Source of the DNA: CAYYNP01 sp964472545
Lineage (GTDB): Bacteria > Planctomycetota > Planctomycetia > Pirellulales > Thermoguttaceae
Assembly: GCA_964472545.1 (NCBI GenBank)
Contig: CAYYNP010000167.1
Coordinates: 1-22,087 of the forward strand
Reading direction: 5' to 3'
Length of the DNA stretch: 22,087 nt
Part shown: in pieces, positions 1-7,993 of the stretch
Layout: each line of letters opens with the position of its first letter
How positions within the stretch are numbered: position 1 is the stretch's first letter
Translations under genes and position numbers: made by a program
The notes under the pieces: generated by a model
Databases searched by the model: none
What the model saw: only the letters and a program-made list of their open reading frames with translations
Told to the model about the DNA's origin: nothing

Positions 1-1416
1 GCCCGATTCATTGCCGCCCGCTTCGACCGCCGCGGCCAGTTCGCGCGAGAAGAGGCGTTTGGCGCGGCTCGTGTTTCGCCAGCGGATCTGATGCGAGTAG
101 TCGGGCCGACCGGTCTCTTGTAGGCCTTGGCCGAAGAACTGCTTCAGGTACGCGGCTCCCTCGCCGGGCAGGCTGCCGATGTAGGGATAAAGCCGCTCGA
201 GCAGTGCATGCCGCCAGGCCGACTCCGGTTGCCTGGCCCAAAAGCGGCGGACCTTGGCCTCTTTAAAGATGTTGTATCCGGCCAGGAATTCGTCGGCCCC
301 TTCGCCGGTGAGCACGACCTTGAAATCGTGGTCGCGGACCATTGCCGAGAGCAGGAACAACGGGGCCGGCGAGGTGCGCGTGATGGGGGTTTCGGTGTGC
401 CACATCACGTCGGGAAACACGCGGCCGACGTCGGCGTGGTTGCAGGTAATCAGGTGATGCCGGGTGCCGAGGTGCTTCGCCATGCGGCGCTGGAAGGGGC
501 TCTCGTCGAAGGCCTCGTCGGTAAAGGCGATCGAAAAGGTCTCCAGCCGGTTCTCCGTGTGGTGGTGGATCAACGCCGTGATGGCCGAGGAGTCGAGCCC
601 GCCGCTGAGATAGGCCCCCACCGGCACGTCGGCCCGCAGGCGCAGCCGCGTGGCATCGACCAGCAGTTCGCGTAATTCGTCCCGCGCATCGTCGGGCGTT
701 TGCGTCGACTCGCTCCCGGCGGCGGGGAACTCGGGCCTCCAATAGCGCTCGATGCGAGGTTGCCCGCCGCTGTCGACGAGCATCCAGTGGCCCGGCGGCA
801 ACGTGCTGATCCCCCGAAACGCCGTCCGCGGCGAAAGCGGCGACCAGTAGGTGAAGATCTGATCCAGCGCCACGGGGTCCAACTCGGCGGAAACGTCCGG
901 ATGCGCCAGCAACGACTTGATCTCCGAGCCGAACACCAAGCCTCCGTTCCGCCGGGCGTAGTACAAGGGGCGAATACCGACGCGGTCGCGGGCCAGAAAC
1001 AGCCGCTCGCGCCGCTCGTCCCAAATCGCCAAGGCAAACTGCCCGTTGAGATGCTCGACGCACCCGGGTCCGTATTGCTCGTAGAGATGGACGATCACCT
1101 CGGTGTCGGAATCGGTCGTCAAAAGGTGGCCGTCTTCGAGAAGTTGTTCGCGCAGCTCGACGTAGTTGAAGATCTCGCCGTTGAAGACGATCCAAAACGT
1201 GCCGTCCTCGTTCGAGATCGGCTGTTGCCCGCCGCCGAGGTCGATGATGCTCAGCCGGGCGTTGCCCAAGCCGACGCTACGGCGCGCGCCCCGGAAGCGA
1301 TAGACGCCGAACTGGTCCGGCCCGCGATGCCGGATGGCGTTGAGCATCCTCGCAAGCAGCGTCCGGTCGATCGACGGATCGTTAGCACGCCCCAATACAC
1401 CGACGATTCCACACAT
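1..1416 (-). CDS. asnB: Glutamine-dependent asparagine synthase (AsnB family), 3' end outside window
   Basis: AsnB-type enzymes take ammonia from glutamine in an N-terminal class II amidotransferase domain and use it, with ATP, to amidate an adenylated carboxylate in a C-terminal synthase domain. The frame starts M-C-G-I-V-G, giving the catalytic Cys2 after Met removal. RHRGPD lies at residues 29-34 and NGEIFNY at 79-85. The synthase domain shows the ATP/PPi loop SGGLDSS (271-277) and TGEGADE (370-376). All 472 codons read without a stop to the window edge; full-length relatives have roughly 600 residues or more, so the C-terminal part is missing here. It lies 37 bp after the ligase gene with no clear ribosome binding site, so it is probably co-transcribed with it. 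Context beside an ACP and an AMP ligase suggests an envelope or secondary-metabolite amidotransferase like those in exosortase A-associated loci rather than housekeeping asparagine synthesis; that part is inference. Confidence 0.93.
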   Translation of the reverse strand, partial: MCGIVGVLGRANDPSIDRTLLARMLNAIRHRGPDQFGVYRFRGARRSVGLGNARLSIIDLGGGQQPISNEDGTFWIVFNGEIFNYVELREQLLEDGHLLTTDSDTEVIVHLYEQYGPGCVEHLNGQFALAIWDERRERLFLARDRVGIRPLYYARRNGGLVFGSEIKSLLAHPDVSAELDPVALDQIFTYWSPLSPRTAFRGISTLPPGHWMLVDSGGQPRIERYWRPEFPAAGSESTQTPDDARDELRELLVDATRLRLRADVPVGAYLSGGLDSSAITALIHHHTENRLETFSIAFTDEAFDESPFQRRMAKHLGTRHHLITCNHADVGRVFPDVMWHTETPITRTSPAPLFLLSAMVRDHDFKVVLTGEGADEFLAGYNIFKEAKVRRFWARQPESAWRHALLERLYPYIGSLPGEGAAYLKQFFGQGLQETGRPDYSHQIRWRNTSRAKRLFSRELAAAVEAGGNESG

Positions 1417-1453
1417 GGTTTCGGGCCCTTTCGGCCGCTGGCGGGGCTTTGGT

Positions 1454-2989
1454 CTACGTGATCGCCGTCTTCCGGATCTTGCCGCTGGTGGTCTTCGGCA
1501 GCGACTCCTCGAAGACCACGTACTTCGGCACCATGTAGTCTTCCAGATTCGCCCGGCAGTGACGCAGCACGTCCCTCTCCGTCAGCGACTCGTCGTTGGT
1601 GACCACCAGGGCCTTGATCGCCTGCCCGAGAATCGCATCCGGCGCGCCGACCACCGCCGCCTCGACCACGCCGGGCAGGCCGTAGAGCACGTTCTCGATC
1701 TCCTTCGGGGCCACCTTTTCGCCGCGGCTCTTGATGATGTCGTCTTTGCGGCCGACGAAATAGTAGAAGCCACCCTCGTCGCGCCACAGCAGGTCGCCGC
1801 TGTAACAGACCGTTTCGCCGGGCAACGGGCCGGGGCGATAACGCTCCGCGGTGGCATCGGGGGCTTCCCAATAGCCGCGCATCACGTGCCCGCCGCGGAT
1901 TACCAACTCGCCGACCTGGTTCGGCCCCAGACGGTTGCCGTCGTCGTCGACCAGCCAGACCTCGGTGCCCGGAATGGCAATGCCCACCGAGCCGGGACGC
2001 TCGTCGAGTTGCTCCGGCGGCAGGTAGAGCGTCCGCTTGGTCTCGGTCAGGCCGTACATCGAATATACGGTTGCTTGCGGAAAACAAGCCCGCAGTTGTT
2101 GAATGTGGCTCGGCGGCAGGGCGGCGGCCGTGTTGGTCACGTAGCGCAGCCGGCTGAAGTCGTAGGCCGATAGGTCCATCTGCAGCAGGATCGCGAAGAT
2201 CGTGGGCACGCCGGGCAGCCCGGTCACGCCTTCGATCTCCATCCGTTTGAGAAACTGGGCCGGATAGGCGAACGACCGTTCCAGCACCAGCGTGCCACCG
2301 AACTTCAGCGTCATCAGCAACTGGTACAAGCCGTAGTCGAACGAGAGCGGCAACGCACAAATCACCACGTCGTCGGCCGTGTTTTCCAGGTACGTAATGA
2401 CCGACGAAGCGGCGAATGCCACGTTGGCGTGCGTCGACATCACGCCCTTGGGCGTGCCGCTGCTGCCGGAGGTGTAGATCAAACAGGCCAGGTCGCGGTC
2501 GATGCACTCGCACGGCAGAGCCGAGTCGGGATACTCGGCCATGATCGTCTCCCATGCGGTCACGCCCGACGCGCCTTCGGCAACCTGCACGGCGTCGGCA
2601 CCGGTGAGCACGGCGGCCGCCAGCGACTCGATCCGATCAAGCAGCCCCATGGCGGTGGCGGCCTCTTGGGCGGAGGTGACCAGCGCCGCGCCGCGGCAGT
2701 TCTCGGCCATCTGCGCCAACTTGTCGGCCTTGGTGCTGCTGTTGACGACCACAAACGCCCCGCCGGCCTTCAGCGTGGCGAAGATCCCCACGACGAGCTC
2801 GACGGTGTTCGGAAGCCACAGCAACACCCGATCGCCGCGGCGCAGGCCGCCTTCGCGCAGGGCGTTGGCCAGGCGATTGGACATCGCGTCGAGCTGAGCG
2901 TAGGTCAATCGCTGCCGGCCGTGGATCAGCGCGGTCTTCTCCGGCGTTCGTTGCGCGCTCTGTTCAAGGAAATCGTTGACCAGTTGCAT
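1454..2989 (-). CDS. AMP-forming acyl/aminoacyl ligase (ANL superfamily)
   Basis: The 511-residue protein is a complete adenylate-forming ligase. It would activate a carboxylic acid with ATP and pass it to a thiol, probably the phosphopantetheine of the ACP encoded just upstream. Motifs in order: P-loop YTSGSSGTPKG (172-182), YGLTE (312-316), YSGD (396-399), GRKDD hinge (413-417), and TSGK with the catalytic Lys504. At the A4 position it reads SFDYGLYQ, with Asp218 aligning by eye to the Asp that binds the substrate amino group in NRPS-type domains; this hints at an amino acid substrate but is only an inference. The ATG is preceded by AAGGAG with 9-nt spacing, which fixes the start. It lies 48 bp after the ACP gene and 37 bp before asnB. 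Resemblance to exosortase A-associated acyl-CoA ligases is a family-level impression. Confidence 0.92.
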   Translation of the reverse strand: MQLVNDFLEQSAQRTPEKTALIHGRQRLTYAQLDAMSNRLANALREGGLRRGDRVLLWLPNTVELVVGIFATLKAGGAFVVVNSSTKADKLAQMAENCRGAALVTSAQEAATAMGLLDRIESLAAAVLTGADAVQVAEGASGVTAWETIMAEYPDSALPCECIDRDLACLIYTSGSSGTPKGVMSTHANVAFAASSVITYLENTADDVVICALPLSFDYGLYQLLMTLKFGGTLVLERSFAYPAQFLKRMEIEGVTGLPGVPTIFAILLQMDLSAYDFSRLRYVTNTAAALPPSHIQQLRACFPQATVYSMYGLTETKRTLYLPPEQLDERPGSVGIAIPGTEVWLVDDDGNRLGPNQVGELVIRGGHVMRGYWEAPDATAERYRPGPLPGETVCYSGDLLWRDEGGFYYFVGRKDDIIKSRGEKVAPKEIENVLYGLPGVVEAAVVGAPDAILGQAIKALVVTNDESLTERDVLRHCRANLEDYMVPKYVVFEESLPKTTSGKIRKTAIT

Positions 2990-3037
2990 TGCGAGGGGCT
3001 CCTTGCGCGGAGGGTCACCGGCGGCCCGCGAGGCGGA

Positions 3038-3298
3038 CTACGAAGAAACCGTCGACGGCTTCTTCGACGCCACGTAGTCGACAATCGCGTTGACCGTATC
3101 GAAGTTCTCCGGCACGATCTCTTGGTCGGCCACTTCCACGCCGAACGTATCCTCGACGAACATCGTCAGCTCGAGGATGCCGGTCGAATCGACCACGCCG
3201 GCCTCCAACAGCGACGCGTCGTCGGCCAACGTGAAGCCGTCGCTGCTGAGCATGAAGTTCTCGGCGAGGAAGCTGCGGATCTGTTCGGCTGTGTTCAC
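3038..3298 (-). CDS. Stand-alone acyl carrier protein
   Basis: The 86-residue acidic helical protein carries the carrier-protein signature around VVDSTGILEL, where Ser38 would receive 4'-phosphopantetheine (canonical DSL is DST here). Its length and pattern match small ACP/PCPs that serve one dedicated ligase, not necessarily the fatty acid synthase ACP, since no fab genes are adjacent. The start is GTG; GAGG ends 7 nt upstream of it, and no in-frame ATG fits better. It sits between the hexapeptide acyltransferase (68 bp upstream) and the AMP ligase (48 bp downstream) in the same direction, so it is the likely partner that holds the activated acyl or aminoacyl group. The substrate cannot be read from the sequence. 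Confidence 0.93.
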   Translation of the reverse strand: MNTAEQIRSFLAENFMLSSDGFTLADDASLLEAGVVDSTGILELTMFVEDTFGVEVADQEIVPENFDTVNAIVDYVASKKPSTVSS

Positions 3299-3305
3299 GG
3301 GGACG

Positions 3306-3309
3306 CCTC
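3306..3309 (-). promoter_or_regulatory. Ribosome binding site deciding the GTG start of the ACP gene
   Basis: On the minus strand GAGG lies 7 nt before the GTG at 3298. This supports a GTG start for a gene that otherwise has no N-terminal ATG. Confidence 0.55.
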
Positions 3310-3367
3310 TTGGTCGGGTGGTTTCTCGGGTGACGGACGTGTTTCTCTTACGTAGACGCCGGCCGAC

Positions 3368-4060
3368 TCAGGCCGGCTGGCACTGGTTTTCTTTCTCTCG
3401 GGTCGATTCCAAAGCGGAGGTTTGCTCCACGTCGGTTTGCTGCCTCGGCGAAGATTCCGCGTCGCCACTCGGCCGCGGCATGGCTCGGGCCGGATTGCCC
3501 ATGGCCATCTTGCCGTCGGGGATCGCGCGAAACACGACCGCACCGGCGGCCACCACGCAACGCGTACCCACGTCGGCCAACAATATCACCCCTTCGCCGA
3601 TCCAGGTGTTCGAGCCCACGCACACGCGGCCGAAGACCGGCTCGCTTTCGGTGATGTTGCGGGTCGGGTCGGAAACGTCGTGCTGGTTTCCGCCGCTGAG
3701 GATGCTCACCCGCGAGCCGATCAGCACGTGGTCCTCCAGCGTCACGGTGCCCAGGATGCTGTGGGCCCCGACGGTCACCTGGCTGCCGATCTCCGCGCCG
3801 CGGTGGGCCACGGTGACGCCAAAACAAAAACAGGCGTCCGGCGAGCAACGCCGCAGCGTGAAGCAGTAGTAGGCCAGCCGCAGGTAGTTCCCCAGCTTAC
3901 CCGGCACCATGCCCAGCACGGTCCCACAGGTAGCAAACCACGACTCGGCCTTGCCGCCCCAAAGCCACGCCTCGAGCCGCGCCGCGCCGATCAACGGCGC
4001 CACGGCCGCCGCCGCCGCCAGCAGCGTGGTTCGTTTTGCGATCTGCCTAAGAGGGATCAT
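3368..4060 (-). CDS. Left-handed beta-helix (hexapeptide) O-acyltransferase, WcaF/CysE-like
   Basis: The 230-residue protein has hexapeptide-repeat turns between about residues 82 and 175 (for example GVTVAHRGAEIGSQVTVGAH, then ILLADVGTRCVVAAGAVV) and ends the fold with the typical IPDGKMAMGNPAR segment (180-192). Enzymes of this type form trimers and move acetyl or other acyl groups from CoA (sometimes ACP) to sugars or amino acids. His127 in GGNQHD is the likely catalytic base by position. Residues 10-60 are hydrophobic or amphipathic and may lie on the membrane; the last 35 residues are polar and look disordered. It is the first gene of the block leading into ACP, ligase and asnB, which suggests decoration of a glycan or of the ligase product. 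The ATG start has only a distant GGAG. Confidence 0.87.
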   Translation of the reverse strand: MIPLRQIAKRTTLLAAAAAVAPLIGAARLEAWLWGGKAESWFATCGTVLGMVPGKLGNYLRLAYYCFTLRRCSPDACFCFGVTVAHRGAEIGSQVTVGAHSILGTVTLEDHVLIGSRVSILSGGNQHDVSDPTRNITESEPVFGRVCVGSNTWIGEGVILLADVGTRCVVAAGAVVFRAIPDGKMAMGNPARAMPRPSGDAESSPRQQTDVEQTSALESTREKENQCQPA

Positions 4061-4398
4061 GTCGCGATCGGTCGCTCCGGTTGTGCCGGTCGTTCTGCCG
4101 CCGCCGGTGACGGGTACGCTCGTCCTCTTGGGAAAAGAGGAGGGCTCAATGCGAATCTAGCATACCCAGGCAAGCCCTGAGGCCTGGGCCGGTAGAAAAG
4201 CCGGCGGCCCGTTCACCGCCGCACGGGCGGAGCAGCCTTGGTGGCTCCGCAACGGATGGCGGCCCTGCGACGATTGTGCAGAGTTTGCGGACCCTAGTGC
4301 AAAGTGGGACACGCATCCGGCAAAGTGGGGCGAGCATCCTGCTTGCCTTTCGGGCGATCGCAGCCATCGCAAGCTGGAAGCTTACGCCACGAAGGCCG
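4061..4398. other. Intergenic region with several hairpins and a short tandem repeat
   Basis: No convincing gene. Perfect inverted repeats include TCCTCTT/AAGAGGA (4123-4129, 4135-4141), CCCAGGC/GCCTGGG (4165-4171, 4182-4188) and GCGGAGC/GCTCCGC (4227-4233, 4244-4250). The last could end transcription of the DUF1559 gene, though no T-run follows. The promoter of the acyltransferase-ACP-ligase-asnB block should lie here, but no clear -35/-10 pair was identified. Confidence 0.6.
4299..4340. repeat. Two imperfect 21-bp tandem repeats
   Basis: Units 4299-4319 and 4320-4340 both begin GCAAAGTGGG and contain GCATCC, matching at 17 of 21 positions. The sequence style is that of dispersed intergenic repeats rather than coding DNA. 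Confidence 0.7.
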
Positions 4399-5601
4399 TC
4401 ACCCGTCGCCGTCCGGATCGACCATCAACAGCCGGCGGACTTCCTCGGGATCGGAATCCAACGGCAGCTCATGGACCTCCGCCGCCGTGTCGACGTAGAG
4501 AATGCAGTCCGGGTGGGTCGTGTGGCGGCAGCGGATCGGCTTGCGAAACCAGTCGAGAAACTCGTCCACCGTCACGTCGCGCGGCTCGGCCCAGTGGATA
4601 TCGCTCTCGGGCCATTCGACAACCAGGATCGGATGGTGGACGTCGGCCACGTCGTCATCTGCTTTCCTCTGCGGCCATTTCCTCCCCTCGGTCCCCGGCC
4701 ACATCGTTCCCGGGCCGACGACGGCGACGTAGTCCGTGACGTGTCTATCCCCATCGCGCAGCTCGGGGCACTGCATACAGTATCCACGCCCATTCAGGAA
4801 CTTCGCATTCTCCGGACTGTCCCACCGTTGATCAAAGTCCACATGCGACCGGTAGTCGATATCGTAGTCGTAATAGTCCGCCGCGACCACGCGCCAACTC
4901 AGGATCGGCTCGCCATCGGTATCCGTCAGATACGCAGGGGGGAGGTAGACTCCCTTTCCAGTGTACGCGTACTCCGACAGCGAGTGACAGATCGACTTGA
5001 GCTTGTTCCCGCAATGGCTCTTTCGCGAGGCCTTCCGGCTGCGTCGGTCTTCAGCAGCGACAAGGAGACAGAGCCCGGCAATCACGGCGAGAACGGCAAT
5101 CCTCCCAGGTAGACGGCGTAGTACGACTCGGAAGCCGCCGGACGCGCGGGACGCAGAGGTGTCCGGTGCATCGTCCATCGCCCAATGTATGAAGCCGGCA
5201 AGCGCAGCCCCCAGCGCTGCTGCCGCTGCGGTCACGATCGCGGCCAGCGTCGGTGACACACTCTCCGCCAACTTGCATTCGGTAGCCAAGACCGCCACAA
5301 CGCCCACCACACCCCCAACGACTCCGGCCAGTGCCACGCGGCGTCGTGAGCGACGCAGATCCTTCAGCAGGAAGTTCACGGTGCCGTAGATGAGGACGCC
5401 GAAGAAGGCGATGCCGAGAGGCAACCTCGGATCGTCGGCAGCCAACAAGAACGTGCAAGGGAATCCGACGACCATGGCCCCCAGATAGGCCGCAATCCAG
5501 AATCCTGAAGCCTGCGGCGAGGCGCGCCGATACGCTTCGGCCAGTGACGAGCGGCTGTCGTCTGCCGGATCAGGCAAGTCAGGATCTTCCGTCGGCGTCA
5601 T
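4399..5601 (-). CDS. Multi-pass membrane protein with C-terminal DUF1559 domain
   Basis: The 400-residue protein has about five hydrophobic segments (roughly 33-53, 60-80, 89-107, 117-138 and 167-183), followed by a soluble domain with DUF1559 hallmarks: CGNKLKSICHSLSEY (197-211), PPAYLTDTDGEPILSWRV (221-238), RWDSPENAKFLNGR (259-272) and a TDYVAVVGPGTMWPG-like stretch (289-303). DUF1559 is usually carried by planctomycete pseudopilins with a prepilin N-terminus. Here the domain follows a polytopic region, and no type IV pilin leader is visible. The function is unknown; an envelope location with the domain outside the cytoplasm is inferred. The ATG at 5601 is chosen because GGGGGAG lies 9 nt upstream, whereas the in-frame TTG at 5610 abuts that sequence. 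It follows the zinc-ribbon gene by 31 bp, so the two may form an operon. Confidence 0.85.
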   Translation of the reverse strand: MTPTEDPDLPDPADDSRSSLAEAYRRASPQASGFWIAAYLGAMVVGFPCTFLLAADDPRLPLGIAFFGVLIYGTVNFLLKDLRRSRRRVALAGVVGGVVGVVAVLATECKLAESVSPTLAAIVTAAAAALGAALAGFIHWAMDDAPDTSASRASGGFRVVLRRLPGRIAVLAVIAGLCLLVAAEDRRSRKASRKSHCGNKLKSICHSLSEYAYTGKGVYLPPAYLTDTDGEPILSWRVVAADYYDYDIDYRSHVDFDQRWDSPENAKFLNGRGYCMQCPELRDGDRHVTDYVAVVGPGTMWPGTEGRKWPQRKADDDVADVHHPILVVEWPESDIHWAEPRDVTVDEFLDWFRKPIRCRHTTHPDCILYVDTAAEVHELPLDSDPEEVRRLLMVDPDGDG

Positions 5602-5610
5602 TGCGATCAA

Positions 5611-5617
5611 CTCCCCC
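5611..5617 (-). promoter_or_regulatory. Ribosome binding site favouring the ATG at 5601
   Basis: GGGGGAG on the minus strand ends 9 nt before the ATG but directly touches the alternative TTG at 5610, which would leave no spacing. It therefore decides the start. Confidence 0.6.
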
Positions 5618-5632
5618 GAGAACCATGCGGCG

Positions 5633-6154
5633 TCAATCCAGCATCCAGCCGCCCGTTCTCCACAATTTACCGACCGTCTTGCCCAAGGCCCCCGGCGAGA
5701 GCGGCGTCTCGGGATCGGGCAGGTTGGCCAGATTCTCCTCGAACTCGGCCCGCTCCTCGGGCGTCATCTCCTGATGACGACGCTGGAACTCGGCCGCCTC
5801 TTGGCCTTTGGCGCTGATCTCGTAGGCAAGCTGCAGCCGGGCCAGTTCGCCGCCGTCGAACCAGACCACCTCGCACGACTTGCAAGAGTCGATGTGAAAC
5901 GACGCCGGCTCCTTGAGAAGTTTCTTGTCCATCGCCACCCGGCACCGTGGGCAGCGGACCTTCGACTCGGTGTCCTCTTGGGCCTCCGCGGCCGCCTCCT
6001 TCATCAACTCGCCGGCTTCCTTGCTCCGCGAGGCCTTGAAACTGTCGACCCGCTTCTGCCCGACCAGATAGCCGAAGCACGTATCGCAGCGGAAGACGGG
6101 CCATCCCTCGTACTTCACCCGCACCAAGACGGCGGAACACGTCGGACACTTCAT
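5633..6154 (-). CDS. Two-zinc-ribbon protein (zf-TFIIB type)
   Basis: The 173-residue protein contains two Cys4 zinc ribbons: C3/C6 with C23/C26, and C68/C71 with C91/C94. The second ends in VVWFDGGEL (96-104), the pattern of the zf-TFIIB family (compare WLDxGEL). Between and after them are acidic, Glu-rich helices, including EMTPEERAEFEENLANLPDP (129-148). Family members are widespread and mostly uncharacterised; a role in binding protein or nucleic acid is possible but not shown. The start MKCPTC is preceded by GGGAG with 7-nt spacing; upstream in-frame extensions lack protein-like composition. It precedes the DUF1559 membrane protein by 31 bp. No signal peptide or membrane segment is seen, so it is probably cytoplasmic. 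Confidence 0.88.
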   Translation of the reverse strand: MKCPTCSAVLVRVKYEGWPVFRCDTCFGYLVGQKRVDSFKASRSKEAGELMKEAAAEAQEDTESKVRCPRCRVAMDKKLLKEPASFHIDSCKSCEVVWFDGGELARLQLAYEISAKGQEAAEFQRRHQEMTPEERAEFEENLANLPDPETPLSPGALGKTVGKLWRTGGWMLD

Positions 6155-6220
6155 GGCGTGGCTCCCGGCATAGAGAATGGGAATTCGTGACCGTGCCTCT
6201 ATTCTCCCCGACGGGCGCCC

Positions 6221-6455
6221 TATTGTCCAGCGGTCGCGCCAACGGGGTGGCCCCACCGCCTTTCCGCAGCCCGCGTTGCCACTTCTCCAGCATTGCCGGA
6301 AAGGCGTCGGGGTTGCGCAGCAACACGAGGTTCCGTCTCTGACGCCGCGCCTCTTGTGGCTGCGCCACCCGGGCACTCTTGCGAACGTGTTCTATTCGGT
6401 GGGGAAGACCTCTGCGCAAGAGCGACCGGGCCACCCACGGCTTATTGTCCAGCGG
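6221..6455. repeat. 222-bp segment bounded by 13-bp direct repeats
   Basis: TATTGTCCAGCGG occurs exactly at 6221-6233 and 6443-6455. On the minus strand both copies spell an Ala-Gly-Gln-stop end in the same frame; the right copy is the true end of the membrane protein gene. Just inside the repeats, GGGTGGCCC (6245-6253) and its reverse complement (6428-6436) form a 9-bp inverted repeat. This could be an inserted element or the remnant of a small duplication. The intergenic stretch 6155-6441 holds no other supported gene. Confidence 0.5.
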
Positions 6456-7926
6456 CGACGGCCGGCGGACCGCGGCGTTTGATGAAAATCCTGCACGTCG
6501 GGTCGGCGTAGGTCTCTTCCCAGTCGGTCCGCTGCTCAAGGCGTTCGATGAACGCCCGGTGATAGCGGGGACGGAGAAAGAACGCGTCGGGGTGGTAGCG
6601 GCGTTCGACTTCCAGGACCGAGACTTCGCCCCGCGCGGTCGCCTCGTAGCGGCGCCATTGCTCGCGGGGGAAGAGATAGAGCCGGCCATCGATGGTGACC
6701 TTCCAGTCGGGATAGCCTTTGAAAATCAGCGGCCCGCCCCACTCGCGATAGTTGTAGATCACGCCGCGGAAGCCGGACTCTTTCAACTGCCGAACGCCCG
6801 CCAGCGGCAGGCCGTCGTCGAACAACTGGAAGTTGCCCAGCCGCGGCAACGCCAACGCGGCAAGCAGCGCAGCGGCAATCACGCCCGCAGCCAAGGGAGG
6901 CCGGACAGGAATACCGGACCGTGCCGTTTCGGGCTCGGACGTGTTAGTCTCCGTCGACGCAGCCGGCGGTTTGGCGAGGAACAAGTGAATCCACCGCGTC
7001 CAGATCGGGACCATCGCCACGGCCAGAAAGAGCGAGAAACGATGAACCGGCAGGCTGACCGCCGTGAGCACGATCAGCGTGGCGGCTTCCTCCAGGCGGA
7101 CCTGCCGGCGCATCCGGATCAGCAGCAACAACGACACGCCCAACACCACCCAAACGCTCCAGGCCCCCGCCTGCCACGTGGCCGAGTGCCACATCGGCAT
7201 CCACTCCGAGACGTTCAACTCGCGGGCGATCTGCGCGTTGTATCGCGAGGTGGCAAACGCGCCGACGCCCGCCGGCGTGGCCAACATGCTCAGCCCGGCC
7301 GTCACGGCCACGGCCGTGGCACACCACGGCTTGGTGGTCTGCTGCTTGCGGAAATAGCGGAGCCAATCGGCGTCGGCGTAGATGCCCACGGTCAGCAGCG
7401 CGAAGACGGCCGAAGGGTGCAGGTTCTGCCAAAGCAGCAGGACGCCGGCGGCGAGCAAGAACTTGCGGACCGGCGGAATGGACGTTCGCATCACCCACAG
7501 CAGCGCGGCAAAGCCGACCATGGAGCACGTGTTCGCCCGAATTTCGCAATAAGGCAGCGCGACCAGCAGGCCGAGGCTCATCGCCAACACGGCGGCCAAC
7601 GTCGAGGCCTCGCGCCGCCGCAGGGAGAAGACCCCGATCAAGAACGCGCCGGCGAAGAACACGGCGTTGAGTTGATGCAGCAGACGCCAGGAGCCGATCC
7701 GGTAGAGGACCGCCCAGATGAGTTCGGTCCCCCAAGTCGGCGTAGCCACCGGTTCGCCTGCCCGGGTCGACGTGAACGGATCGCTGCGGATCAACTCGCC
7801 CTGTTCGAGCATCAACTGGCCCGTCTTCAACCGCCAAAAGACGTCCACGTCGTAGCTCGGCCGGAGCTGCAGAAAGAGCGCGGCCAGGGCAAAGAAGACG
7901 ATCAGGGCCAGCTTGTGTTTGGACAT
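6442..7926 (-). CDS. GT-C-like polytopic membrane protein (putative glycosyltransferase)
   Basis: The 494-residue protein has an N-terminal signal-anchor and about nine to ten hydrophobic segments. The first loop reads YDVDVFWRLKTGQLMLEQG (25-43) followed by DPFTST and TPTWGTELIWAVLY, the layout seen in uncharacterised GT-C/ArnT-like proteins, where acidic residues in the first periplasmic loop bind a lipid-phosphate sugar. After the last hydrophobic segment (about 344-362) a soluble tail contains NYREWGGPLIFKGYP (392-406) and VTIDGRLYLF (410-419), also typical of that group. Likely role: sugar transfer or polymer export in the membrane; donor and acceptor are unknown. The ATG lies about 10 bp beyond a tandem repeat, and no Shine-Dalgarno is visible. 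It follows the disrupted GT-C gene in the same direction, suggesting an operon or a former one. Confidence 0.8.
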   Translation of the reverse strand: MSKHKLALIVFFALAALFLQLRPSYDVDVFWRLKTGQLMLEQGELIRSDPFTSTRAGEPVATPTWGTELIWAVLYRIGSWRLLHQLNAVFFAGAFLIGVFSLRRREASTLAAVLAMSLGLLVALPYCEIRANTCSMVGFAALLWVMRTSIPPVRKFLLAAGVLLLWQNLHPSAVFALLTVGIYADADWLRYFRKQQTTKPWCATAVAVTAGLSMLATPAGVGAFATSRYNAQIARELNVSEWMPMWHSATWQAGAWSVWVVLGVSLLLLIRMRRQVRLEEAATLIVLTAVSLPVHRFSLFLAVAMVPIWTRWIHLFLAKPPAASTETNTSEPETARSGIPVRPPLAAGVIAAALLAALALPRLGNFQLFDDGLPLAGVRQLKESGFRGVIYNYREWGGPLIFKGYPDWKVTIDGRLYLFPREQWRRYEATARGEVSVLEVERRYHPDAFFLRPRYHRAFIERLEQRTDWEETYADPTCRIFIKRRGPPAVAAGQ

Positions 7927-7935
7927 GGCGGCTGA

Positions 7936-7993
7936 GGGACTGGGGGCTAGGGATTGGGGGCTAGGGACTAGGGACTGGGGACTAGGGACTGGG
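7936..7993. repeat. G-rich tandem repeat based on GGGACTA/GGGACTG
   Basis: About eight 7-bp units of GGGACTA, GGGACTG, GGGATTG and GGGGCTA type run through this stretch. The stop codon and last codons of the upstream GT-C gene lie inside it, and it ends 10 bp before the start codon of the next gene. The minus strand is C-rich (CCCTAGTCCCCAGTCCC style). Confidence 0.85.

Noticed and set aside
7936..7993. CRISPR-like array
   Set aside because: The repeats are 7-14 bp and directly adjacent without spacers; it is a simple tandem repeat.
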